Shown here piece by piece: positions 1 through 5,494 of a DNA stretch of 6,100 nucleotides. The notes under the pieces were generated by a model. It searched no databases and had not been told where the DNA came from. It saw only the letters and a program-made list of their open reading frames with translations. The DNA is from Myxococcales bacterium (GTDB lineage: Bacteria > Myxococcota > Polyangia > Polyangiales > Polyangiaceae): positions 1 through 6,100 of the forward strand of contig JAGQIY010001034.1 of assembly GCA_020430865.1 (NCBI GenBank), written 5' to 3'. Position 1 is the first letter of the stretch, and every line of letters starts with the position of its first letter. Made by a program: the position numbers and the translations under genes.

Positions 1-14
1 CGTTTGGCCTTAGT

Positions 15-28
15 ATTGCGGCCGCAAT
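15..28. repeat. 14-bp perfect palindrome over the first start codon
   Basis: ATTGCGGCCGCAAT is a perfect 14-base palindrome ending within the ATG at 27-29. It contains a NotI-type GCGGCCGC core. Its place at the putative start of the beta-barrel gene could mean an operator for a dimeric regulator. Equally it could be a chance GC-rich palindrome inside coding sequence, since the frame is open upstream. No second copy was noticed in the window. Confidence 0.3.
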
Positions 29-1616
29 GCGGGATCTTGGCCAGTCGACTCGTGCATCTTCCCTTCGCTCCTCCAAGACTTGGCGCCTGCCGTGGGTCGC
101 CTGCTTGGTCGCCCTGGCATCGTTGCTGTTGACGGTCTCGGCCTGGGCGGGACCGAAGGAGCGCGCCGAGGACCTGATGCGCGACGCGATGGATCAGGAC
201 TACCTCGCGACGAACTTCAAGGCGGCGGAGGCCAAGCTACAGACGGCGCTGAAGGTCTGTGAGGGCGACAAGTGCCCGAAGGACGTCGAGGCCCGGATCC
301 ACCATCACCTGGGCGTGGTCTACGCCGGCGGGATGAACCGCCACGCAGAAGCCGTGGAGCAGTTCAAGCAGATGCTGAAGCTCTCCCCGGAGATGGCGCT
401 GGACGGCAACTTCGCCACCGACACCGTGCAGAAGGCCTACGACGAAGCCGCCGAAGTCGTCGGACCTGCACCGGTGACCGTGGAGAAGGCGGTCGCCGTC
501 CTGGAGGAGAAACCCTGGGCCGAGCAGGTCGTCGGGACCCCGGTGCCGGTGTATGTGACCCTGCCCGAGGGCGTCACGGCAAACAAGGTGGTGACCCGCT
601 ATCGCGCGCCTGGCAGCAAGAGCTGGAAGGAGGTCACGCTGCGCAGCACGGGGGAGGGCTACGGCGGCTACATCCCGTGCACCGCGGTCGGCAAGCCCGG
701 CGAGGTGCTCTACTTCACGACCGCCTTCGACGAGAACCTGGATCGCGTAGCCAGCGCAGGTTCCGCTGCGGAGCCCCGCCGGGTGGTACTGAAGGCCAGC
801 ATCGATGGTCGTCAGCCGGCCTTACCAGGAACGACTCCGCCCGACGCTTGCCCGAGTCAGGTCGACAACCGGCTGAGCTGCGAGATCGACGACGATTGCC
901 CTGGGGATCAAGCCTGCAAGGACACGTACTGCGTCCCCGCGGAGGACGCATATGAGCCCACCGCCGACGACCTGGCGGTGAAGAACTGGCTTTCCCTCGC
1001 CTACAGCCCCGACCTGTCCATCGTGCAGTCGACGGATGATGCCTGCTCGCCCAACGCTCAGAAGGACGGCACGCTGAGCTGCTTCTTCAGCAACGGCCAG
1101 TACACGGGTACGCCGATCGTGGACGGTAAGTCGAACTCCCTCAAGGGCGGCGTGGGCTACGGCAGTATGCGCGTGATGGTGGGCTACGATCGGTTGATCG
1201 GGCAGCGTTTCCTGGCAGGTCTGCGCCTCGGCTTCGCCTTCCTCGGGCACCCCGAGCGTGAGGACGGCAAGAAGTTCAACCCGTTCCACGCCGAGCTACG
1301 CTTCGCGTTCCACTTCGCCAACGAGCCGTTCACTCATGCGGGCGTTCGGCCGTATGTCTTCTTCGGGGGCGGGATGGCCGACGAGGTCGCGCGCATCACG
1401 ACGCCGGTTCGACAGGACAACGGCAATGGTCAGCCCGAGACGCTGAACGTCGACGCCTACCAGCTCGGAGGTGGCTTCTTCGCGGGCGCGGGCCTCGGCA
1501 TGCAGTACGCGGTGGAGAAGAACCTGGCGATGGTCATCGAGCTCGGCGTGCGTCAGATGTTCCCGGACAGCGCCACGGTCATTGCGCCGAGCCTTGGTCT
1601 GGCGTACGGGCTGTAG
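27..1616 (+). CDS. Exported TPR / Cys-rich / outer-membrane beta-barrel protein
   Basis: No named family is recognised, but the protein reads as an envelope protein in three parts. Residues about 20-41 are a hydrophobic signal segment ending AWA|G, a good signal peptidase I site. Residues about 44-145 are helical and TPR-like, with a paired CEGDKC and a LGVVYAGG...AVEQFKQMLKLSP repeat core. Residues about 165-255 look like an Ig/FnIII-type beta domain (SWKEVTL, GYGGYIP, GEVLYFTTAFD). Residues 275-302 form a Cys knot with C275, C285, C291, C297 and C302 around a DDDCPGDQAC core. From about 372 to the end, alternating Gly/aromatic strands (GVGYGSMRVMVGYD, RPYVFFGGGM, GGGFFAGAGLGMQY, APSLGLAYGL) suggest a small OmpA-sized barrel. 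The signal peptide and barrel are seen; outer-membrane location is inferred. ATG 27 is the first ATG, but the frame stays open to the left edge with no stop and no clear Shine-Dalgarno, so the true start could lie upstream. The stop is TAG, four bases before the next gene. Confidence 0.8.
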   Translation: MRDLGQSTRASSLRSSKTWRLPWVACLVALASLLLTVSAWAGPKERAEDLMRDAMDQDYLATNFKAAEAKLQTALKVCEGDKCPKDVEARIHHHLGVVYAGGMNRHAEAVEQFKQMLKLSPEMALDGNFATDTVQKAYDEAAEVVGPAPVTVEKAVAVLEEKPWAEQVVGTPVPVYVTLPEGVTANKVVTRYRAPGSKSWKEVTLRSTGEGYGGYIPCTAVGKPGEVLYFTTAFDENLDRVASAGSAAEPRRVVLKASIDGRQPALPGTTPPDACPSQVDNRLSCEIDDDCPGDQACKDTYCVPAEDAYEPTADDLAVKNWLSLAYSPDLSIVQSTDDACSPNAQKDGTLSCFFSNGQYTGTPIVDGKSNSLKGGVGYGSMRVMVGYDRLIGQRFLAGLRLGFAFLGHPEREDGKKFNPFHAELRFAFHFANEPFTHAGVRPYVFFGGGMADEVARITTPVRQDNGNGQPETLNVDAYQLGGGFFAGAGLGMQYAVEKNLAMVIELGVRQMFPDSATVIAPSLGLAYGL

Positions 1617-1620
1617 AGCA

Positions 1621-2160
1621 ATGGAGCTCATCGCCGACGCCACGATCCCCTTCGACCGCGAACGAGTCTATCGAGCCTACCGAGACGATCTGGCGAAACT
1701 CACCGAGTTTCTGCCCAACATTCGCCGCATCGAGGTGCTGGAGCGCGAGGAAAAGGGCTCGATCGTGGAGATCCTCAACGTCTGGCACGGCGGGGGTGAC
1801 ATTCCAGGCGCCGCGCGCGTGGTGCTCAGCGAGAGCATGCTGTCCTGGAAGGACTACGCGCTCTGGAACGCGGACGAGTTCAGCTGCAAGTGGCGGATCG
1901 AGACGAACTCGTTCACCGAGGCGGTGCGCTGCGAGGGCAAGAACTACTTCGTCGAGACTCCCGAGGGGACCAGATTGGAAATCCGCGGGGAAATTGAGAT
2001 CGACGCCAGCAAGATCTCCGGCGTGCCGAAACTCCTGCGTGGCAAGGTCAGCAAGACCGTCACCGAGTTCCTGTGCAAGAAGATCACGCCGAATCTGATC
2101 GAGGTCAGTTCGGGGCTCACGCGCTTCTTGCAGCGCCAGGATCGCGCCGAGGCCAGCTGA
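1621..2160 (+). CDS. SRPBCC/START-like ligand-binding-fold protein
   Basis: This 179-residue cytosolic protein has no signal peptide or membrane segment. Its opening (MELIADATIPFDRERVYRAY, then LTEFLPNIRRIEVLERE) has the feel of SRPBCC/START-like proteins: a first strand, a helix beginning at a 'P...VY' position, then a strand carrying the LPNI/RIEVLER segment. Strand-rich stretches with Trp residues follow (WHGGG, LSWKDYALWNADEFSCKWRIE) and then a long C-terminal helix (residues about 135-172, KLLRGKVSKTVTEFLCKKI). The family typically encloses a hydrophobic cavity for lipids or polyketides; no specific ligand can be read here. ATG 1621 lies 4 bases after the upstream TAG, which fits translational coupling. 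The longer reading of this frame from 1471 overlaps the upstream gene and is rejected, because the SRPBCC-like fold begins exactly at 1621. The assignment is a fold-level guess; the coding call itself is solid. Confidence 0.75.
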   Translation: MELIADATIPFDRERVYRAYRDDLAKLTEFLPNIRRIEVLEREEKGSIVEILNVWHGGGDIPGAARVVLSESMLSWKDYALWNADEFSCKWRIETNSFTEAVRCEGKNYFVETPEGTRLEIRGEIEIDASKISGVPKLLRGKVSKTVTEFLCKKITPNLIEVSSGLTRFLQRQDRAEAS

Positions 2161-2188
2161 CGCTGTCCGTGTCGAGTTTGGGGGTGAG

Positions 2189-2437
2189 GTGAGAATCGAG
2201 CTGCTCTATTTCGCCGCGTTGAAGGAGCTGACTGGTACCAGCGGCGAGACGCTGGAGATCGACCTGTCCGAGCCCACCGTGTCCGACCTGTGCAGCGAGC
2301 TCGAGCGTCGGCGCCCCGAGCTCGTCGGGCGCCTCGGAGCGGTGCGCGTAGCGGTGAACGAGGCCTTTGCGCAGTCGAGCGACGTGGTCCCCGAGGGCGC
2401 CACCGTGGCCCTCATCCCCCCGCTGAGCGGCGGCTGA
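2189..2437 (+). CDS. moaD: MoaD-type sulfur carrier, molybdopterin synthase small subunit
   Basis: An 82-residue beta-grasp protein of the MoaD/ThiS class. The opening MRIELLYFAALKELTG is the classic MoaD first strand and helix. VRVAVNEAFA at residues about 51-60 is the central strand (the usual V.VN position). VALIPPLSGG is the C-terminal signature, and in this family the final Gly82 is adenylated by MoeB-type enzymes and thiocarboxylated to donate sulfur to precursor Z. The start is GTG at 2189, supported by a purine-rich stretch just upstream (GGGGG at 2180-2184, then GAGG running into the start); no ATG gives this N-terminus. It lies 28 bases after the SRPBCC gene. No moaE, moaA or moaC is nearby, so the partner must be elsewhere. 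The PPLSGG ending and Phe/Leu-rich start favour MoaD over ThiS, but a related sulfur carrier for another pathway cannot be excluded. Confidence 0.87.
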   Translation: MRIELLYFAALKELTGTSGETLEIDLSEPTVSDLCSELERRRPELVGRLGAVRVAVNEAFAQSSDVVPEGATVALIPPLSGG

Positions 2438-2476
2438 CGCGAGCCTGCGCGGCGCTCCGTGGCCACATGCTGCCCA

Positions 2477-3439
2477 TCAATCGGTGTGAGCTACCTCGAA
2501 CCAGCGTCGCGCGACCGGGCGCAGCCAGGGCATGATCCATGGCCGGCCTCGGTAGAAGCGCACGCAGGCGTAGACATGTGCGCTTAAATTCCATGCGGCA
2601 AATGCTAGCGTCGAGATGGTCAGAGCTGCAGCGAGGGGCGCCGTGGCCCCGGGATCGCTGAGCAATGCGGTGGGTAGCCCGAATAGCAGCAGGATGAGGC
2701 CAAGGACCAAGAGCGAGAAGCCGAACTGCAGCAGGCTCTGCTTGGCGGCGCTGCGCACGTAGTCGCTCCTGGAGACGACGAGACAAGCGACCGAGGTGAA
2801 GACGAAGATCCCCTGCACGGGCAGGTAGCACAACATGGCAAGGCTGCGCTCCCCGGGAGTTGGCTCGCTCGATGATGGGCTGGGTTGCCGGATGCTGGTG
2901 GCCTGCAGTCCGCCTCGCAGGAACTGGTTGATGGCGGCGAGCGCCCTGGACCAGTCTTCCCGGCGGCTCTCGAGGACGCGAGAGCTGAGTACACAGATCG
3001 TGCGCCCCATCGGATCACGCAGCACGAGCTTGAAGGTTGCCGGGAGCCAGGCGGTGACTGCCACCGCTTCACTGCCGTGCGGAACCTGGAGCGCCAGGGC
3101 GCCGCCGCGCCCGCTGACCGAGACAGCGCCGCCCTGGTCAACTCTGAAGGCCCACGTCGAGCGCTCCGAGAGACGCCTGGCGAAGGTCAGGAAGTAGACC
3201 CCGTTCAGCGTGCTCCCTAGCACGGCGAAGGCGATCACGGCGAGCAGCACCCAGACCAGGGGGTCGTCGGGATCGCCGATGGTGAGGAGCGCCGGAATCA
3301 GTACCGCGCCAACCAGCGGGGACAGCCCCGCATCCAGGAGGCCTCGCCGTGAGAAGGCTCGCTCGGGTGTGCGAAGGAGCAGTGTGTCATCGACCCTCAG
3401 CAGCTCGAGGTCTGTGACCGGTTTCACGCGTCCCAGCAC
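2477..3439 (-). CDS. Multi-pass membrane protein with DUF4870/Tic20-like C-terminal half
   Basis: 320 residues, no assigned function. The N-terminal half has a short soluble start, two hydrophobic segments (residues about 37-54 and 61-86), then a beta-rich soluble stretch (about 95-155) with a following helix (WSRALAAINQFLRG). This looks like a PH-like domain interrupted by a membrane hairpin, which is an inference. A Ser/Pro linker (184-196) leads to residues about 197-312, which match the general DUF4870 plan: ERSLAMLCYLP, a membrane segment, VRSAAKQSLLQFGFSL (the family's conserved 'H/A..Q...F' motif), two more membrane segments, and the amphipathic tail FYRGRPWIMPWLRPV (the family's 'G..Y.YP' ending). 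The start is GTG 3437-3439, with only a weak purine run (GGGGCGAAG) upstream. It is convergent with moaD, with 39 bases between the stops, and lies 71 bases downstream of the DUF4286 gene on the same strand. Function and ligand are unknown. Confidence 0.75.
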   Translation of the reverse strand: MLGRVKPVTDLELLRVDDTLLLRTPERAFSRRGLLDAGLSPLVGAVLIPALLTIGDPDDPLVWVLLAVIAFAVLGSTLNGVYFLTFARRLSERSTWAFRVDQGGAVSVSGRGGALALQVPHGSEAVAVTAWLPATFKLVLRDPMGRTICVLSSRVLESRREDWSRALAAINQFLRGGLQATSIRQPSPSSSEPTPGERSLAMLCYLPVQGIFVFTSVACLVVSRSDYVRSAAKQSLLQFGFSLLVLGLILLLFGLPTALLSDPGATAPLAAALTISTLAFAAWNLSAHVYACVRFYRGRPWIMPWLRPVARRWFEVAHTD

Positions 3440-3510
3440 GGAATCTTCGCCCCGTCAGCCGGTCCGTCGACCCCGGAGGCCACTCGTCCGTGTCGCCACA
3501 CGAAGTCCGC

Positions 3511-3819
3511 TCATGGGTGGCTTCCTTCGATCTCGTAGGTCGCGCGGCGGTACTCGAGGCCGAGGCTCAACGGAAACAGCCTCAGGCCTTCCTCTCTCAG
3601 CCGCGGTGCGCTCTCCCTCTCGTAGCGTTCGAAGGCGGCGCGATCCGCGAAGGTGTAGTGAACCTCGCAGTACGCCCCAGCGTCCTCCTTCAATATTTCC
3701 GCGCGGAGCGCTCCAGCGGCGCAGACGTCCGCCAGGTGTCGCTCCTGGAGCCACTGGACCCAGTCTTCGAGGACCTGTGGATCCGTGAATCGACAGCCGA
3801 CTACGTAGCGCAATGCCAT
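3511..3819 (-). CDS. DUF4286-family small protein
   Basis: 102 residues, soluble, no signal or membrane segment. The pattern fits the DUF4286 family of small bacterial proteins of unknown function: an initial strand (LRYVVGCRF), then WVQWLQERHLADV with the conserved W..WL...H...V, then AAGALRAEIL, VHYTF (family Y.V.Y strand) and the helix with ERYERESAPRLREEGLRLFP (A.P.LR..G...F, residues about 65-83). Length agrees with the family, which is usually about 100 residues. The ATG at 3819 is confirmed by an almost ideal Shine-Dalgarno GGAGG at 3831-3827 with 7-base spacing. It follows the acidic protein gene with a 35-base gap and precedes the DUF4870-like gene by 71 bases, so a three-gene transcript is plausible. 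Members are thought to have a compact alpha/beta (ferredoxin-like) fold; no catalytic residues can be named. Confidence 0.82.
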   Translation of the reverse strand: MALRYVVGCRFTDPQVLEDWVQWLQERHLADVCAAGALRAEILKEDAGAYCEVHYTFADRAAFERYERESAPRLREEGLRLFPLSLGLEYRRATYEIEGSHP

Positions 3820-3824
3820 GGGTG

Positions 3825-3831
3825 TTCCTCC
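3825..3831 (-). promoter_or_regulatory. Strong Shine-Dalgarno for the DUF4286 gene
   Basis: On the minus strand this reads GGAGGAA, with GGAGG separated by 7 bases from the ATG at 3819. It is the best ribosome binding site in the window. It fixes the start of the DUF4286 gene and suggests this small protein is translated more strongly than its neighbours. Confidence 0.7.
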
Positions 3832-3854
3832 GAGTTCTCCCGGCCCGTCGAGCG

Positions 3855-4436
3855 CTAGGCCATCAGTTCAGTCTTGGCCACGGGATAGCCCACCGGCGGC
3901 TCGACGGCGTACGACAGCGCCAGCACGCAAACCAGCACCATGCGATAGACCACGTGGACGTCGTCGACGTCGACTTGGTCGGCGTGGGCGTCGAGCGTCG
4001 CGTCCACGTGTTCGTTGATGAACTCGAGCACGTGAGGCTGCTCCATCGCAACCACGTCATCGCTGTCCAGGGGCTCGGCCGGGTCGCCAATTCGCAGCTG
4101 CTCGTCCAGGGTGAAGGACTCCTCGGTGGCGCTCAGCAGGTCCCTGGTGACCTCCTTCAAGGATTCCGCGTGAAAATTGTCGAACGCCATCCAGACGGCG
4201 AGGACGAGGAAGTAGCCCAGGGCGAGCGCCGTCTCATCGAGGTTTCGCGCCAGCACCTCGGTCGCGAAGTCGCTCAGCGCGTTCTGCCGTTCCTCGAAGT
4301 CGTCGAAGGCGTCGTCCAGACGCTCCCGGGTGTCGTCGTCCTCGGACGCGAACATGTCTCGCAGCTCGTCCATCACCGCTTCCGGGACGCGCGCGTAGCT
4401 CGGAACGGGTCTGATGGCGGCTCGACGTACCCACAC
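3855..4436 (-). CDS. Uncharacterised strongly acidic protein
   Basis: 193 residues, no family recognised. By hand count it has about 43 Asp/Glu against 14 Lys/Arg. It opens with a short basic stretch (residues 1-10) and PVPSYARVPEAVMDELRDMF, then an acidic predicted helix (about 31-62, with DDDTRERLDDAFDDFEERQ). A hydrophobic helix follows (about 70-85, ALALGYFLVLAVWMAFDNFH), another acidic helical stretch (90-150), and a second hydrophobic segment (160-178, VHVVYRMVLVCVLALSYAV) near the end. The hydrophobic stretches could be membrane spans or the buried core of a helical bundle; the acidic amphipathic surroundings favour the latter. The start is uncertain. GTG 4436 has no good Shine-Dalgarno; an internal ATG at 4373 (Met22) has a weak GGAAG upstream. 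The SYARVP segment before Met22 looks like real protein, so the longer form is preferred. The stop is TAG at 3855-3857. Confidence 0.68.
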   Translation of the reverse strand: MWVRRAAIRPVPSYARVPEAVMDELRDMFASEDDDTRERLDDAFDDFEERQNALSDFATEVLARNLDETALALGYFLVLAVWMAFDNFHAESLKEVTRDLLSATEESFTLDEQLRIGDPAEPLDSDDVVAMEQPHVLEFINEHVDATLDAHADQVDVDDVHVVYRMVLVCVLALSYAVEPPVGYPVAKTELMA

Positions 4437-4450
4437 GCGGCAGACTCTAT

Positions 4451-4479
4451 CGCGCTCGGCTGGGCTAGGCCACAGCGCG
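4451..4479. repeat. Inverted repeat ahead of the acidic-protein gene
   Basis: CGCGCT at 4451-4456 is perfectly complementary to AGCGCG at 4474-4479, with a 17-base loop that contains a small inner pairing (GGC/GCC). On the minus strand it would fold in the leader about 14 bases before the GTG at 4436, where it could limit ribosome access. Six base pairs with a long loop can arise by chance in DNA this G+C-rich, so the call is tentative. Confidence 0.3.
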
Positions 4480-4499
4480 GGTCTGGTGTGGGGCTTTCT

Positions 4500-4520
4500 C
4501 GCGTCGGACCGATCGACGCG
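4500..4520 (-). terminator. GC-rich hairpin just after batE, possible terminator
   Basis: CGCGTCG at 4500-4506 and CGACGCG at 4514-4520 form a perfect 7-base-pair stem (8 with a G-U pair) with a 7-base loop. On the minus strand it begins 12 bases after the batE stop, the position expected of a transcription terminator or 3'-end stabiliser. The following sequence is AGAAAGCCCC, with no T tract, so it is not a textbook intrinsic terminator. It could act as a pause/processing site or have no function. Confidence 0.4.
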
Positions 4521-4532
4521 CGCAGATCGAGC

Positions 4533-5492
4533 TCAGGGTGCGCTGATATCCTCGGCGCTGGCCAGCGGTTGCAGCTGATGGACCGCTACCCAACCCTCCG
4601 TGGTGCCCCACTCGATGCGGGCCAGGCTACCGTTGCGCTCGAGGATCCAGACCAGCGCGCCTTCGGGGATGGCCTCGAGCTCGATGCGAGCGGTCTTCGG
4701 GAGCGGTCGTCCCTGTACGTCGAGCAGGCGCGCCTCCGTGGCGACGATCACGGCCGGTCGGGTGGTGACCCGGAAGTGACGCGAAGAAAAGGTGAGCACG
4801 CCGAACAGCAACAGCGCAACGCCGGCGACCGCGGCTGCGACGCCGCCGCTGAAGCGCGTTCGGGGGCTCCGACTCCAGAGCCGCAGGCCGAGTCCGACGC
4901 TCAGCGCCAGGGCGGAGAGCGCTGCGAGGAGCGCCCACGTATCCTCGGAGACGAGGTTCACCACGGCGCGACTCAGCGACGCGTTCACCACCACGGGTTC
5001 CCGTCCTTCTCGGCTGCGGCGCCGCGTGATCTGCCCCTCCACCGCCGCCAGGGCCCTGGCGGCTTCGCTGTCCCCTGGCCGCAGGCGCAGGCACTCCTGG
5101 AAGGCGGCTGCGGCGCGACCGTAGTCGCCCGGCTGAACCTGTCGTGTTTCCGCGCGGCGAGAGTATGCGACGCCACGGTCGAAGCTAGCGTCCGGGTGCA
5201 CGAAGCCGCGGTCTGCGAGCAGCTCGAGCTCGTCTATGGCGGTGTCGAACGATCCCTGGCCAAGCGCCCGGGCAGCGCTGTGGAAGAGCTCTCGGTTGGA
5301 GGCGTCTGCAGGTGCAGCGGCGGCCGCCGAGGATGCCTTGGCTTCTGCTGCCTGGGTGCCGCCTGCAGCTGGGACGCCAGGCGGCGCGGCCTGCGCCAGC
5401 GCGCCGGCCTCGAGGCAACACAGACAGAGCAGCGTCGAGAGAGCTACGCGCCAGCGGAGCAAGAGGCCTGGGTGAGGGGGAGCGAGCCGCAT
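4533..5492 (-). CDS. batE: BatE-type TPR and SH3 membrane protein of the aerotolerance module
   Basis: 319 residues with the domain order typical of BatE. A signal sequence (residues about 12-33, ending ALA|Q) is followed by an Ala/Pro-rich linker (36-64). TPR-like helices span about 67-150 (ELFHSAARALGQGSFDTAI; FDRGVAYSRRAE; AAAAFQECLRLRPGDSEA). Two membrane segments lie at about 185-205 and 215-235 and enclose a short basic loop (RLWSRSPRTR). The C-terminal domain, about 243-311, is SH3-like, with VIVATEARLLDV, GALVWILERNGSLARIEW and the hallmark EGWV. In Bat systems these proteins act with MoxR ATPases and VWA proteins at the membrane; the exact function is unsettled. The ATG at 5492 lies 2 bases after the batD stop (TGA-GT-ATG), implying translational coupling. 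The signal segment contains C23, C25 and C26, but the preceding residues do not make a proper lipobox, so a lipoprotein is not supported. Confidence 0.78.
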   Translation of the reverse strand: MRLAPPHPGLLLRWRVALSTLLCLCCLEAGALAQAAPPGVPAAGGTQAAEAKASSAAAAAPADASNRELFHSAARALGQGSFDTAIDELELLADRGFVHPDASFDRGVAYSRRAETRQVQPGDYGRAAAAFQECLRLRPGDSEAARALAAVEGQITRRRSREGREPVVVNASLSRAVVNLVSEDTWALLAALSALALSVGLGLRLWSRSPRTRFSGGVAAAVAGVALLLFGVLTFSSRHFRVTTRPAVIVATEARLLDVQGRPLPKTARIELEAIPEGALVWILERNGSLARIEWGTTEGWVAVHQLQPLASAEDISAP

Positions 5493-5494
5493 AC

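Noticed and set aside
272..955. Arg/Gly/Pro-rich open frame on the + strand inside the first gene.
   Set aside because: It has the composition of a shifted reading of GC-rich coding DNA, with no motif, and overlaps a gene with clear signal peptide, Cys and barrel features.
822..1289. Minus-strand open frame of 155 codons opposite the first gene.
   Set aside because: No recognisable motif; it lies entirely opposite a well-supported gene, so it is taken as a shadow frame.
2438..2476. Possible bidirectional terminator between the convergent stops.
   Set aside because: Only a 4-bp CGCG/CGCG pairing and the 8-bp palindrome GTGGCCAC are present, with no T tract. That is too weak to call.
3489..3502. 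Small hairpin CGTGT/ACACG in the spacer after the DUF4286 gene.
   Set aside because: A 5-bp stem with a 4-base loop and no T tract is expected by chance at this G+C content.
4437..4450. TAGAGT on the minus strand as a -10 box for the acidic-protein gene.
   Set aside because: It matches only 4 of 6 consensus positions, lies too close to the GTG and has no paired -35 element.
5279..5340. Ala-rich, low-complexity stretch near the BatE signal peptide as a repeat element.
   Set aside because: It is an Ala/Pro linker between signal peptide and TPR region, common in GC-rich exported proteins, and not a DNA repeat.
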